Shown: positions 25,201 through 35,093, numbered from the stretch's first letter. The stretch is DNA of 60,513 nt from an uncultured Desulfovibrionaceae bacterium (GCA_949741925.1 CATJOY010000037.1:1-60513), one strand, 5' to 3'. Numbers and translations are program-made. Notes: a model not told the origin generated them from the letters alone.

Positions 25201-27126
25201 TCAGCCGTTTTCCAGACCGCGCAGAATACGTCTGTTGCCGACCCGTACCGTCAGCCGTATGGTATCCAAATACTCCAAGAGCGGAATGGCGAATTTACGG
25301 GAGAGGCCGGTCAATTCCCGCAATCCGGCTGGATCAAGGTCATCATGGGTAGTGAACCAGGCCCGCACCTGCTCCTTCAGCGCTTCCAGGGAAGCTCGGG
25401 CATAGTATAAGCCGTCATCTACCCTGATCAGTTCGCCATCTTTGACCAGGAGCCGCAAGACCGGGTCCAGGTCTCTGGCGGTTACGCCGAGTTTTTCCAT
25501 CACTTCCTTTAAGGTTGGCGGCGTGCTGCCCCCTTGCTCATACAAGGCCCGAAGCGATCCGCGCAGGTCTTCTTGCCCTGCGCCGAGGGTCACACTGTGG
25601 CCGGGAAGGGCAAGCGCATCCCCGGCGGCCTGAAGCTTGCCCGCCCTGACCAAACGCTCGGCAATAAAGTGCGTCAGCTTGGGCGGCAGGTTCCGCCCCC
25701 AGCCCGAAGCCAACGCGCCGCGCGCAATGCCGTCTTTGAGGCTGTGCTGTTTATGGTAGGCTGCCACATGCTCCAGGCAAGAGGCTCCCAGAGTTTCCGC
25801 AACCGGCAGAGCAATATATATTTTTTCTTCGCGGTCGAAGCAGAAGATCTGCCCGCGGCTGCCGAGAAGACCCAAAATTTTATCGAGCTTTTTGCTTTCC
25901 AGGCCGGTCAACAGACGGAGCGAAGCCAAGGAAACGCCATACCGCCCCCCAAGTAAAACCTGGATGGACACAATGCTCTCGTCATCCCCATGGGCCAGTT
26001 CTTCCAAAAGGCGCAGCTTATCCGCGAATTCAGGGTCGCGCCGGGTCAGACCGAGTCCCAGAGGGTGCAGCACCACCCCGCCCGCCACAGTCCGCAGAGG
26101 AGAAAACGAGCGCACGATAAACCTATCCCCGAAAACAGCAGGCAGCGGTTCCTGAAAACGGATCTGGCAGAGGCCGCTCTCGCCGGGAGCCAGCAGATCA
26201 CGGCCGCGCAGATAGATTCTTCCCAAAAGTTCCTTGGTGCCGTGGTGAATGTGCACCTCGCCCCGGTGCCGCAACGGCCGCGGCGCTGAGGCAAGACAGG
26301 TTAAACGGGCTTCCCAGACAGGGCTGGGCAAAAGACCGCCCACATGGGCCAAAGTGACCCCCCGGTGGATCTCCTCAACCTCAAGCCCCTGAAGGTTAAC
26401 CGCCGTTCGACGGCCCGCCGGGGCCACGGTCACGGGCTCGCCGTGGCTTTGCAAACTGCGGACCCGGGCCTTGCGGCCTGTGGGATAAACCATCACCTCA
26501 TCGCCCACAGCAACGCTGCCGGAAATCATGGTCCCGGTGACCACCGTGCCATGCCCCTTGAGGCTGAAAACGCGGTCCACAGGCAGACGGAAAATATCCT
26601 GAAGCCGTTCCGGAGCCAGTTCGCGCTCCAGCTTGGCCAAGGCGGCCTTCAATTCGGCCAGCCCCTGCCCGGTGGTTGAAGAAACCGCAAACACCGGGGC
26701 CTTTTCAAGAAAGGTTCCCTTAAGAGCGGACGCGATATCCTCCATGGCCATTTCCAAGAGTTCCGGGTCCACCGCATCTACTTTGGTCACGGCCACCAGC
26801 CCGGTGGAAATGCCGAGCAGGGAACAGATTTCCAGGTGCTCGCGAGTCTGGGGCATAACGCCTTCATCCGCGGCGATGACCAGGAGCACGAAGTCAATGC
26901 CCGTGGCCCCGGCAACCATGGTTTTAACGAATTTCTCATGGCCGGGCACATCAACGATGGATAAGCGGCGGCCGTCGTCGAAATCTAGAAAGGCAAAGCC
27001 AAGTTCGATGGTGATTCCCCGGCGCTTTTCCTCCTCCAGACGATCGCAGTCAATAGCGGTCAGAGCGCGGATCAACGAGGTTTTGCCGTGGTCGATATGC
27101 CCTGCGGTTCCCATGACAACAGGCAT
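25201..27126 (-). CDS. selB: Selenocysteine-specific elongation factor SelB
   Basis: 641 residues. GTPase with G1 GTAGHIDHGKTSL, G3 DVPGHEKF and G4 VTKVD, EF-Tu-like barrels, and a C-terminal half of winged-helix repeats that bind the SECIS hairpin. It delivers Sec-tRNA to in-frame UGA codons. Its presence means the organism makes selenoproteins (typically formate dehydrogenase or NiFeSe hydrogenase in this group), although none is recognisable in this window. selA and selC are not here. Confidence 0.96.
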   Translation of the reverse strand: MPVVMGTAGHIDHGKTSLIRALTAIDCDRLEEEKRRGITIELGFAFLDFDDGRRLSIVDVPGHEKFVKTMVAGATGIDFVLLVIAADEGVMPQTREHLEICSLLGISTGLVAVTKVDAVDPELLEMAMEDIASALKGTFLEKAPVFAVSSTTGQGLAELKAALAKLERELAPERLQDIFRLPVDRVFSLKGHGTVVTGTMISGSVAVGDEVMVYPTGRKARVRSLQSHGEPVTVAPAGRRTAVNLQGLEVEEIHRGVTLAHVGGLLPSPVWEARLTCLASAPRPLRHRGEVHIHHGTKELLGRIYLRGRDLLAPGESGLCQIRFQEPLPAVFGDRFIVRSFSPLRTVAGGVVLHPLGLGLTRRDPEFADKLRLLEELAHGDDESIVSIQVLLGGRYGVSLASLRLLTGLESKKLDKILGLLGSRGQIFCFDREEKIYIALPVAETLGASCLEHVAAYHKQHSLKDGIARGALASGWGRNLPPKLTHFIAERLVRAGKLQAAGDALALPGHSVTLGAGQEDLRGSLRALYEQGGSTPPTLKEVMEKLGVTARDLDPVLRLLVKDGELIRVDDGLYYARASLEALKEQVRAWFTTHDDLDPAGLRELTGLSRKFAIPLLEYLDTIRLTVRVGNRRILRGLENG

Positions 27127-27194
27127 GTGTGCTTCCTTTGCGTGGCCGCGGCCAAAGCCCGGCGGTATGGTGGTTCAGATGGACAAACTCACTT

Positions 27195-28193
27195 TCAAAA
27201 CAGCCCCCGGCGGGCATAGACCTCGGGATTGGCGATATTGGGGGAGTGTCTGCCCTGATCGCGCGCGGCAACTTCATCCAAGCAAAGTTCCAGAACCCGG
27301 CTCATAGCTTCCTGTGTATCCGAGCCCGTATGCGGCGTAAGGAGCACATTGGGCAAGGAAAAGATCGGGTGGGCCGGGTTCATCGGTTCCTGGGGAAAAA
27401 CATCCAGGGCGGCGCCGCCGAGTTGTTTCTCCAAAAGAGCCGCAGTCAGCGCCTCCAGATCCACAACGCTCCCCCGGGCCACATTGATGAGCGCCGCTGT
27501 GGGCTTCATCAGGGCCAATTCCGCGGCCCCGATCAAGGGTTTGCCGCCGCCGGGCACGCACAGGCACAGATAATCCGCCAACGCCAAAAGCTCGCGCAAG
27601 GGTAAAATTGTGCAGCCGAGTTCCGCTGCCAGGGTCGGCTTGGGCGTGCGCGCCGTGGCAAAAACCCGCATGCCGATGGCCCCGGCCAAACGAGCTAGCC
27701 GGGAGCCTATCTCCCCCAGCCCGATAATGCCCATGTTCTTTCCCTCAAGCTCGATGCCCCGCGAACGTCGCCATATGCCCCGCTTCATTGCCGCATCCAA
27801 GAGATGCAGCTTCCGGGCCAGACAAAAAACCGCCCCCAAGGCCTGCTCAGCCACGCTCCGCGAGTTGGCCCCGATAGCTCGGGATACCGCGATGCCGCGC
27901 CGGGTGGCCTCGGCCATGTCAATATGGTCTATGCCCACGCCAAACATAGCGATCAGCCGGAGACGCGTTGCCCGGGCCATAAAGGCGGCGGTCAGCGGGG
28001 TCGTATCGGTGATCAGGTACTCGATCTCCCCGGCCCGCTCCATAAGAATACGCTGCCGCTCTTCCAACGGGGGTTTGGCCAGGCCGGGCCTTCGCTCGAA
28101 CAAGCTCACCCCGCGCCACCCCCGTTTTTCCAAAAGCGAGAGCGCCCAGCCGGGCCTATCAAAAAGAAACATCGTTGTATGGATAGTGGGCAT
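27195..28193 (-). CDS. D-isomer-specific 2-hydroxyacid dehydrogenase family protein
   Basis: 332 residues with the family's catalytic set: NAD-binding GIIGLGEIGSRLARLAGAIG, the Arg in INVARGSVVD, the Glu in PQEPMNPAHPIF and the His in LLTPHTGSDT. Substrate specificity (glyoxylate/hydroxypyruvate, phosphoglycerate or other) cannot be told by eye. The start at 28193 has CAGGAGCGTTC upstream and clears the preceding gene, while the longer frame from 28229 overlaps it. It lies between hsp20 genes and selB, 68 bp before selB. Confidence 0.92.
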   Translation of the reverse strand: MPTIHTTMFLFDRPGWALSLLEKRGWRGVSLFERRPGLAKPPLEERQRILMERAGEIEYLITDTTPLTAAFMARATRLRLIAMFGVGIDHIDMAEATRRGIAVSRAIGANSRSVAEQALGAVFCLARKLHLLDAAMKRGIWRRSRGIELEGKNMGIIGLGEIGSRLARLAGAIGMRVFATARTPKPTLAAELGCTILPLRELLALADYLCLCVPGGGKPLIGAAELALMKPTAALINVARGSVVDLEALTAALLEKQLGGAALDVFPQEPMNPAHPIFSLPNVLLTPHTGSDTQEAMSRVLELCLDEVAARDQGRHSPNIANPEVYARRGLF

Positions 28194-28221
28194 GAACGCT
28201 CCTGAACCTTGAGAAAGATAT

Positions 28222-28584
28222 TCAGTCATGGGAAACGGGAATGCCGCGCACTGCCCGGCGGGGCATAAAAACGGTCAGCACGCCATCCTTGTACCCGGCT
28301 TGTATGCCTTGGGCGTCTACCTGACCGGGCAGAGCCACATGGTCTTCATAGGCCATTTCGGCAAACTCAAGGGCATGAACCTTGCCCTGCCCCGTCAGAC
28401 CAAGGGAAGTTCCGGCCGCCAGGTGCAAGCCCTCCGCATCGAGGATCAAGCGGATTTCTTCGCGGGAGACCCCGGGAATATTATAATAGAGGTAAAAACC
28501 GTCTTCTCGCTCCACCAGGTCTGCCTGGGGCCTGGCAGATTCGCGCGTAGCCGCCGCGGCAGCGTTCCAACCGCACCCGCTCAC
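28222..28584 (-). CDS. Small heat shock protein, Hsp20 family (second copy)
   Basis: 120-residue alpha-crystallin-domain protein. DLVEREDGFYLYYNIPGVSREEIRLILD opens the domain and AGYKDGVLTVFMPR closes it. The N-terminal arm is short. It overlaps the upstream hsp20 gene by 4 bases (ATGA), so the two are made together and may co-assemble. There is no canonical C-terminal IxI motif, though GIPV near the end may stand in. Confidence 0.9.
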   Translation of the reverse strand: MSGCGWNAAAAATRESARPQADLVEREDGFYLYYNIPGVSREEIRLILDAEGLHLAAGTSLGLTGQGKVHALEFAEMAYEDHVALPGQVDAQGIQAGYKDGVLTVFMPRRAVRGIPVSHD

Positions 28585-29045
28585 CAGGCCGTTTCCTCGG
28601 GCTCGCCCGCCCCTACTCCGGATTCTCCGCCCGCTACGACCGCTATGGAACGGCGGCCATCCCCGGCCTTGGGCAGTTCTACCGAGAGCACTCCGTTCCG
28701 GTAGGTAGCAACGGCCGGAGCATCACTGACGGCGCAAGGCAGGGCAATAATCCGCTGAAAGCTGCCCGTCGGGCGTTCATGGCGCAAAAAGCGCCCCTTG
28801 GCCGCGCGGGTCGTAAAGCGCAGGGCCAGCCGCCTCTCGGCCAAATCCAAGGAGATATTCTCCGGATCAACTCCGGGGATCAAAGCCCGCACCCGAATGA
28901 ACGAGGAATCCTCGCAAACCTGGATTGGCGGAAAACAGCTCGGAGCCAGCTCCCGAGCAGGGTATACAGGCATCTCCCGCTCTCTGGCCATGAGGCTGTC
29001 ACAGAGCGAGCGTAGGTCAAAAAGATCGGGAAAGTTGCGATCCAT
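28581..29045 (-). CDS. Small heat shock protein, Hsp20 family (first copy)
   Basis: 154 residues. The crystallin domain spans IRVRALIPGVDPENISLDL to ATYRNGVLSVELPKA. The C-terminal tail is Gly/Glu-rich. Holdase that keeps unfolding proteins soluble. It lies 30 bp after the Trm112-like gene. No sigma32-like promoter was recognised. Confidence 0.92.
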   Translation of the reverse strand: MDRNFPDLFDLRSLCDSLMAREREMPVYPARELAPSCFPPIQVCEDSSFIRVRALIPGVDPENISLDLAERRLALRFTTRAAKGRFLRHERPTGSFQRIIALPCAVSDAPAVATYRNGVLSVELPKAGDGRRSIAVVAGGESGVGAGEPEETAW

Positions 29046-29075
29046 GAAAAGTATCCCGGCCTGGCGCGCCTTTGC

Positions 29076-29348
29076 TCAACGGGCTTCGTCATTCCCGGGA
29101 ACAGCCGTATCCGCCGCTCGGGCGGCTTGCCCAAGCCCGGAAAGGCGGGAACGCGCGCTCTGCCTCTTGCCGGACTGCCATGCAGCCAGGGGTACAGCTT
29201 CTTCAGCCAGCATAACCGGAATATCCTCAAAAATGGGGTACACCTTGGCGCAGGCAGCGCAGGCAAGCCCTTCGTCGCCCATCGGCTCGAGGCTTCCCCG
29301 GCATACAGGGCAAACCAGCAGCTGCAGCAATGCGGAATCCAGACTCAT
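29076..29348 (-). CDS. Trm112-like small zinc-ribbon protein
   Basis: 90 residues. LLQLLVCPVCRGSLEP followed by GLACAACAKVYPIFEDIPVML is the Trm112/YcaR signature: two CxxC pairs and the YPI(x)DIPVML end. Family members activate methyltransferases or act in isolation; the bacterial role is unclear. The C-terminal 40 residues are a basic, low-complexity extension not usual in the family. GGAG precedes the ATG. First gene of the hsp20 unit. Confidence 0.88.
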   Translation of the reverse strand: MSLDSALLQLLVCPVCRGSLEPMGDEGLACAACAKVYPIFEDIPVMLAEEAVPLAAWQSGKRQSARSRLSGLGQAARAADTAVPGNDEAR

Positions 29349-29658
29349 GACAACTCCAAAATGATATGGCAGTATGGGGCCTACGAATCCGGGAAGGTAG
29401 ACGGATCACAGGCTGCGCAGGCTCGCCGAGGCGCTGCCCTTCGGCCCAAAATGCGGCAGGCGGCCCTCCGACCGGGCGGCCCTCTTTGCTCAGCCATACA
29501 GCGCATGTGGCCTCTTGGCAAGTAATCCCCGGTTTTTTGTGCCGGTCTCTGTGTAGAGGAATGGAGAATGGAAAGCTCTTCTCCGGATCTTAAGGCTGCT
29601 TCCCGATACACTTTCCTCTGTTCCCTTGCAGCGGTAAAAAGACTCGTTGTTTCTTTTG

Positions 29659-29776
29659 AGAAAGACGGGAAAAAGCGGGCAACGAGCCCCTGAAGAGACG
29701 CCGCGCGCGGCTTTTTCCGGCTGAGCCGCCCGGGAGAAAAACGCGCTTGGCAGCGGCAATATACCGAGAAACAGCC
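29659..29776 (+). repeat. Diverged dispersed element, copy A
   Basis: About 118 bp that aligns by eye with copy B at 53675-53786 over its whole length (shared blocks such as GAAGAGACGCCGCGC/GAAGATACACCGCGC and AGAAACAGCC/GGAAACAGCC) and with copy C at 36342-36398 over the first half. It ends 10 bp before the start codon of the PHP gene. The rest of the gene-free stretch 29349-29786 shows nothing recognisable. Confidence 0.55.
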
Positions 29777-29786
29777 TTTACTCGCT

Positions 29787-30662
29787 ATGCGACAAATCGA
29801 CCTGCACACCCATTCCACCGCCTCTGACGGTACGGATACCCCCGCAGACCTTGTACGCCGGGCGCACGAGGCGGGGCTCGCCGCTCTTGCCCTGACGGAT
29901 CATGATACCCTTTCCGGCCTTGCCGAGGCCGCCGAAACAGCGCGCGGCCTCGGCCTGGAATGCATTCGGGGGCTGGAACTGGCCGTCTCCAGCCCTTACG
30001 GCGAGGTACACCTCTTGGGGCTCTGGCTGCCGGAAGCAACCCCCATCCTGGATAAAGCCCTGCAGGGCATCCGTCGAAAAAGAAGCGAACGCAACCGCGA
30101 AATCGTGGCCAAACTCAAAACCGCCGGGTACGATATTAGCTATGATGATGTGCTGGAAGTGGCCAAGGGCGAATCCGTGGGGCGGCCGCACATCGCCGCC
30201 GTGCTGGTCAACAAAGGGTACGCTGCCACACTCAAGGAAATCTTCGCCACCCTGCTGGGCGATAACGGCCCTATGTATGTTCCCCGTTCCATGCCGACTC
30301 CCGAAGAAGGCCTGGCTCTCTTGCAAGCGGAAGGCGCTACCACGGCCATGGCGCACCCGATGCTTCTTAAAGCCCCGCATACCTGGCTTAAAGCCTTTGT
30401 CGGCCGTTTGGCCGCCCTTGGCTTGGACGCTCTGGAAGCCTACCATTCAGATCAAGATGATGCGGCCACCCGGCGCTGCCTCGCCCTGGCTGACCAGCAT
30501 TCGCTTGCCCTTTGCGGCGGATCGGATTACCACGGAGCCTCTAAACCGGCCATACGCCTTGGCCGGGGAAGAGGCAATATTCGGGTTCCCTACGAAATTC
30601 TTGAAAAACTCCTTGCCCGTCGCAAGACCAAGGGCTTACCACTACCCTCAACCAACAGGTGA
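29787..30662 (+). CDS. PHP-domain phosphoesterase (YciV/RNase AM-like)
   Basis: 291 residues. The PHP metal-site motifs are complete: DLHTHSTASDGT, ALTDHDTLSG, ECIRGLELAV, VGRPHIAAVLV, AMAHPMLL, EAYHSDQ and GGSDYHG. The family (YciV, RnaAM) removes 5' nucleotides from RNA or hydrolyses 3',5'-bisnucleotides. No clear ribosome site precedes the ATG; repeat copy A ends just before it. It heads a plus-strand group with ridA (4-bp gap) and tkt. Confidence 0.92.
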   Translation: MRQIDLHTHSTASDGTDTPADLVRRAHEAGLAALALTDHDTLSGLAEAAETARGLGLECIRGLELAVSSPYGEVHLLGLWLPEATPILDKALQGIRRKRSERNREIVAKLKTAGYDISYDDVLEVAKGESVGRPHIAAVLVNKGYAATLKEIFATLLGDNGPMYVPRSMPTPEEGLALLQAEGATTAMAHPMLLKAPHTWLKAFVGRLAALGLDALEAYHSDQDDAATRRCLALADQHSLALCGGSDYHGASKPAIRLGRGRGNIRVPYEILEKLLARRKTKGLPLPSTNR

Positions 30663-30666
30663 TCCA

Positions 30667-31041
30667 ATGAAACAGGAAATCCGCACCGACCAGGCCCCTA
30701 CTCCGGCAGGCCCCTACTCCCAGGGCCTGAAAGCCGGCAACCGCGTTTACGTGGCCGGGCAGCGACCGGTCATTCCCGAAACCGGCGAGTTGGCCCAAGG
30801 CTTGGAAGCCCAAAGCCGCCAGTGCCTCGAAAACGTGCGCAATGTTCTGCGCGCCGCCGGGGCGGAGATGGATCACGTGGTTAAAGTGACAGTCTACCTG
30901 GCGGATCTGCAAAACTTTGCGGCATTCAACGCCATCTATAAGGAATATTTCAAGCCGCCCTATCCTGTGCGCACTACCGTCAGTTGCACGCTCAGAGGGG
31001 TTCAGGTGGAAGTGGACGCCATCGCCGAACTTCCGGAATAA
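30667..31041 (+). CDS. ridA: RidA family enamine/imine deaminase
   Basis: 124 residues, normal length. [23 protein letters not shown] starts the family, [11 protein letters not shown] carries the Arg that binds the carboxylate, and [11 protein letters not shown] ends it. RidA destroys reactive 2-aminoacrylate released by PLP enzymes. It starts 4 bp after the PHP gene and 22 bp before tkt. Confidence 0.95.
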   Translation: MKQEIRTDQAPTPAGPYSQGLKAGNRVYVAGQRPVIPETGELAQGLEAQSRQCLENVRNVLRAAGAEMDHVVKVTVYLADLQNFAAFNAIYKEYFKPPYPVRTTVSCTLRGVQVEVDAIAELPE

Positions 31042-31063
31042 ATTTTTTCCACAAGGAGCCGCA

Positions 31064-33073
31064 ATGCCTACCCGTTCAGATCTTGCCAATGCTCTTCGTT
31101 TTCTTAGCATGGACGCCGTTGAAAAGGCCAAATCCGGGCACCCTGGGGCCCCTATGGGCATGGCCGACATGGCCGAGGCCCTGTGGAACGGATTCCTGCG
31201 CCACAACCCGGCTAACCCCGCCTGGGCTAACCGCGATCGTTTTGTGCTTTCCAACGGCCATGCCTCCATGCTGTTGTACAGCGTGCTGCACCTGACCGGT
31301 TACAACCTGCCCCTGGAAGAGTTGAAAAATTTTCGCCAGCTCGGCTCCAGAACGCCCGGGCACCCGGAAGTGGACCTGACCCCCGGCGTGGAAGCCACCA
31401 CCGGCCCTCTGGGCCAAGGCATCGCCATGGCCGTGGGTATGGCCCTGGCCGAAAAGATGTTGGCCGCCGAGTTCAACCGCGAAGGGTTTCCCCTGGTGGA
31501 TCACTTTACCTATGTCTTTCTCGGTGAAGGCTGTTTGATGGAAGGTGTTTCCGGCGAAGCCTCCTCCCTTGCCGGAACCCTTGGCCTGGGCAAGCTGATC
31601 GCGCTTTTCGACCAAAACGGCATTTCCATCGACGGCAAGGTCAGTGGCTGGTTCACTGAAAATGTGGCCGCCCGCTATGAGGCCTATGGCTGGCACGTCA
31701 TCGACGGCGTGGACGGCCATGATGGCGAGGCAATCCGCCAGGCTATCGCTGCAGCCCGGAAGGTTGCCGATAAACCAAGCCTGATCTGCTGCCGGACTGT
31801 CATCGGCCAGGGCGCTCCCAACCTCGGCGGCTCCGAAAAAACCCATGGTTCGCCCCTTGGCGGCGAGGAAATAGCCGCCGCCAGAAAAAAGCTGGGGTGG
31901 AACCATGAGCCCTTCAATATTCCCCAGGATATCCGCCAGGCCTGGGATGCCCGTGAAAAGGGACACGCTGCCGAAGAGGCCTGGAACAAACTCTTTACCG
32001 CCTATGCCGCTGCCTACCCCAGCGAAGCCGCGGAATTCACGCGGCGCCTTGCCGGGCCCGAAGCCGGCCGGCTCCCGGCCGGCTGGATCGAACACGCCGA
32101 TACGGTTATTGCCGGTATCCAGCAGGCCGCCAAAACGCTTGCCACCCGGGTAGCCTCAAAAGAGGCCTTGAACGCTCTGGTTCCCGGAAAACTCCCGGAA
32201 ATCGTCGGCGGCGCGGCGGATTTGACCCCCTCGGTCAACACCCGCTGGGAAGGAGCCGCACTGCTGACCTCCTCAGACTTCAGCGGCCGCTATATCACCT
32301 ATGGCGTGCGCGAGTTTGCCATGGGCGCGATCATGAACGGCCTGGCCCTGCACGGCGGCTTCATTCCCTTTGGAGGCACCTTCCTGGTCTTTTCCGATTA
32401 CGCCCGCTCGGCTATCCGCCTCTCGGCCCTGATGCGCCGCCAGGTCATTTGGGTTTTGACCCACGATTCCATTGGCGTGGGCGAAGATGGCCCGACCCAC
32501 CAGCCTGTGGAGCAAGTGCCTTCGCTCCGCCTCATCCCGGGCCTTCGCGTGTGGCGCCCCTGTGACGCCACGGAAACAGCGGCGGCCTGGAAAAGCGCTC
32601 TGACCGCTACCGGCCCCACCTGCCTGGTGCTCTCTCGCCAGAACCTGCCTCCCATGCAACGCGATGACGCCCTTGTGAAGCATATCGACCGGGGCGGTTA
32701 CATTCTTCTGGAAAGCGACGGTATGCCGAAAGGCATCATCATTGCCACCGGTTCGGAAGTTTCCCTGGCTGTAGAGGCCGCGCGCAAGCTGGCCGCCGTG
32801 GGCCGCAAAATCCGCGTCGTTTCCATGCCCTGCGCCGAACTCTTCGACGAGCAGCCCGAGGCTTGGAAGAATGCCGTGCTCCCGCCTGAGATCACCGCGC
32901 GCGTGGCCGTAGAGGCCGCCCAGGTCGATGGCTGGCGTAAATATGTCGGCCTGACCGGTCGGGTCGTGGGTATGCACGGCTTCGGAGCCAGCGCCCCGGC
33001 TTCACAACTTTTCACCCGGTTTGACATCACCGCCGAGGCTGTGGTCCGCGCCGTTGAAGAACAGTTAGGATAA
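31064..33073 (+). CDS. tkt: Transketolase
   Basis: 669 residues. Signature [23 protein letters not shown], thiamine diphosphate motif [14 protein letters not shown] (Glu where Asp is commoner), [19 protein letters not shown] in the pyrimidine domain and a C-terminal transketolase domain. Interconverts C5, C3, C7, C6 and C4 sugars in the pentose phosphate pathway. ACAAGGAGCCGC precedes the ATG. Last gene of the PHP-ridA-tkt unit. Confidence 0.97.
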   Translation: MPTRSDLANALRFLSMDAVEKAKSGHPGAPMGMADMAEALWNGFLRHNPANPAWANRDRFVLSNGHASMLLYSVLHLTGYNLPLEELKNFRQLGSRTPGHPEVDLTPGVEATTGPLGQGIAMAVGMALAEKMLAAEFNREGFPLVDHFTYVFLGEGCLMEGVSGEASSLAGTLGLGKLIALFDQNGISIDGKVSGWFTENVAARYEAYGWHVIDGVDGHDGEAIRQAIAAARKVADKPSLICCRTVIGQGAPNLGGSEKTHGSPLGGEEIAAARKKLGWNHEPFNIPQDIRQAWDAREKGHAAEEAWNKLFTAYAAAYPSEAAEFTRRLAGPEAGRLPAGWIEHADTVIAGIQQAAKTLATRVASKEALNALVPGKLPEIVGGAADLTPSVNTRWEGAALLTSSDFSGRYITYGVREFAMGAIMNGLALHGGFIPFGGTFLVFSDYARSAIRLSALMRRQVIWVLTHDSIGVGEDGPTHQPVEQVPSLRLIPGLRVWRPCDATETAAAWKSALTATGPTCLVLSRQNLPPMQRDDALVKHIDRGGYILLESDGMPKGIIIATGSEVSLAVEAARKLAAVGRKIRVVSMPCAELFDEQPEAWKNAVLPPEITARVAVEAAQVDGWRKYVGLTGRVVGMHGFGASAPASQLFTRFDITAEAVVRAVEEQLG

Positions 33074-33105
33074 AGGAAACTCTTCGCGGCACTGCCGCGG
33101 CAAAG

Positions 33106-33150
33106 AAAAGCCCCCCTGCCTCCGGCCACAACCGGCGGCAGGGGGGCTTT
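33106..33150 (+). terminator. Bidirectional terminator between tkt and dctM
   Basis: AAAAGCCCCCCTGCC pairs with GGCAGGGGGGCTTT (14-bp GC-rich core, 16-base loop containing a small CCGG stem). A and T runs at the ends let it serve tkt on the plus strand and the TRAP operon on the minus strand. Confidence 0.88.
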
Positions 33151-33168
33151 AAACACTTAGGCTTCCCG

Positions 33169-34449
33169 CTACATCAACCAGCCAAGGGGAATGAGCGAGA
33201 GTTTGGGGAAGAAGACCAGCAGGAACAAAATGATGACCTCCACAATAATGAACGGCATCATTTTGGCGACCAGTTCGCCTATTTTTATGTTCCCTATGCC
33301 GCAGACCACATAGAGAACCGTTCCCACCGGCGGGGTAATAACGCCGATGCCCAGGTTCAGAATGAACAGCAACCCGAAGTGGTACGGATCAATCCCGGCC
33401 TGCTGAATAAGCGGATAAAAGACCGGGGCGAAGATAAGCACGTTGGGGGTGAGGTCCATAACCATGCCGGCGACCAGCAGAAACATCATGATAACCAGCA
33501 GCAGCAGATTCGGCGAATCAATAAGCCCGGAGAAAAGGGTCACAATATGCCGGGGAATCTGCGCCATGGTGATAAAGTAGCCGACGGCGGTGGCCGTGGC
33601 GACAATCAGCATAACCACGGCCGTGGTTCTGGCGGCGGCGGCGCTGACGCGCAAGAGTTCGCGGAAGCTGAGTTCCCGGTAATAGACCATACACACGAAA
33701 ATGGCGAACACGGCGGCAAAAGCGCCGCCTTCAGTCGGCGTGAACACGCCGAAACGAATGCCGCCCAAAAGGAGTACCGGAAGAAGAAAGGCCGGGCTGG
33801 CATCCTTCAAAATAGCCAGAGCCTCCTCACGGGTAAAGGTAATGGTTTCTGTATACCCGTCCTTGCGCACGACAAACCACCAGACCACCATCAGCCCGAC
33901 GCCCAACAAGAACCCGGGGAAGAGGCCGATCATGAACAGCTTGGTAACGGAAAGGCTGACCGTGGAACCGAGAATAATAAAGTTGGTACTCGGCGGGATG
34001 ATGGGCCCGAGAATAGCGCCGGAAGCAATAATGCCACCCGCGCGGCCGGGGTTATACCCGACCTGGGTCATCATGGGCAGCAGCAGGCCTCCCAAGGCGG
34101 CCGCCTCGCCCACGGAACTGCCCATAAGGCCCGCAAAGATGACGCTGGCGAGAATGGCCGCGTAGCCAAGCCCGCCCTTCACCCTGCCGATGAGCAGTTG
34201 GGCCAGCTGCACCACGCGTTTGGAAAGACCGCCGGCGGCCATGATCTCCCCGGCGAAGACAAAGAAAGGAATGGCCATCAGCGGGAAGTTGTTGGCCCCA
34301 TCGACCATGATATTGGGAATGGTCATCACGTCCCACGCCCCGCCCGCGTACATCAGCACGATGGAACAGAGCACCAGGACAAGAGATATGGGGATGCCCA
34401 GGGCCAGAAAAAACATCAGGCTGCCGAAGAAGTAGACGAGTTGTTCCAT
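33169..34449 (-). CDS. dctM: TRAP transporter large permease subunit DctM
   Basis: 426 residues, all membrane segments, normal DctM length. PLMAIPFFVFAGEIMAAGGLSKRVV, FAGLMGSSVGEAAALGGLLLP and a C-terminal NLGIGVITPPVGTVLYV repeat are typical. Sodium-driven carrier of the tripartite importer. It begins 3 bp after dctQ. Substrate likely an organic acid but not determinable here. Confidence 0.95.
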   Translation of the reverse strand: MEQLVYFFGSLMFFLALGIPISLVLVLCSIVLMYAGGAWDVMTIPNIMVDGANNFPLMAIPFFVFAGEIMAAGGLSKRVVQLAQLLIGRVKGGLGYAAILASVIFAGLMGSSVGEAAALGGLLLPMMTQVGYNPGRAGGIIASGAILGPIIPPSTNFIILGSTVSLSVTKLFMIGLFPGFLLGVGLMVVWWFVVRKDGYTETITFTREEALAILKDASPAFLLPVLLLGGIRFGVFTPTEGGAFAAVFAIFVCMVYYRELSFRELLRVSAAAARTTAVVMLIVATATAVGYFITMAQIPRHIVTLFSGLIDSPNLLLLVIMMFLLVAGMVMDLTPNVLIFAPVFYPLIQQAGIDPYHFGLLFILNLGIGVITPPVGTVLYVVCGIGNIKIGELVAKMMPFIIVEVIILFLLVFFPKLSLIPLGWLM

Positions 34450-34452
34450 GCT

Positions 34453-35052
34453 CTACCTCGCTTCCTTGTCGGCTGTGCCGTCGCTGATTCCAGCATGCTC
34501 CCGCAAAACCTCATCCACGTCGGCCCCGACGGTTCGCTTGAATTCCGAAGCCGGTTTGCGCAGGGTCTCCAGCAGGGTCTTGCCTCGGATGACAAGAGCC
34601 GCAGCAGCCATGATGGGAAGCGTGCCGTTGATGATGCCGAGGTTGACGTTTGTGGCCACGGAATAGGTATCCAAGGTCTGTATTACCAGCACCAGACCGC
34701 CGTAAAGCAACAGAGCCAAGGCAGCCAGCCCCAACAACTGGGCTATGATATCAATGGTTTTCCGCACTTTGCCACTGGTAAGGCCGACAAACATATCCAC
34801 AGCGATGTGTTTGTTGCGGTAAAAGGCCTCAATAGCCCCGAAAAAGGTGATGAAAATAAACAAAAAACGTGCCCATTCCTCGCTCGGGGTAAAGCTGGAA
34901 CGGAACACGTAACGTAAAAAGGCATTATAAAATACCAAGCCGATCATGCCCAGGAAGATGCTCGCGCAAAAAATCTGAAAGGCGAACTCTCCCTTTGAAT
35001 CTTGCGGCATGGCCGGGGCCTTGGTTTCCACGGAAGGGGAATCATTGCTCAT
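34453..35052 (-). CDS. dctQ: TRAP transporter small permease subunit DctQ
   Basis: 199 residues with four membrane segments after a soluble N-terminal 20 residues, then a hydrophilic tail. FTPSEEWARFLFIFITFFGAIEAFYRNKHIAVD is the core DctQ motif. The C-terminal extension of about 40 polar residues is somewhat long. Start at 35052 with GAGGACGCCC upstream. Confidence 0.93.
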   Translation of the reverse strand: MSNDSPSVETKAPAMPQDSKGEFAFQIFCASIFLGMIGLVFYNAFLRYVFRSSFTPSEEWARFLFIFITFFGAIEAFYRNKHIAVDMFVGLTSGKVRKTIDIIAQLLGLAALALLLYGGLVLVIQTLDTYSVATNVNLGIINGTLPIMAAAALVIRGKTLLETLRKPASEFKRTVGADVDEVLREHAGISDGTADKEAR

Positions 35053-35093
35053 GGGCGTCCTCGCGTCGAAACGGTTATGCCGTGCGGCGGATA

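Noticed and set aside
25201..27126. Selenoprotein genes expected near selB
   Set aside because: None of the long genes in the window shows an in-frame TGA interrupting a conserved domain; the redox genes checked (hdrA, hdrB, hydrogenase) are uninterrupted.
33379..34917. 512-residue plus-strand frame opposite dctM and dctQ
   Set aside because: Antisense to two clear TRAP genes; His/Gln/Gly-rich composition is typical of the reverse complement of membrane-protein codons.
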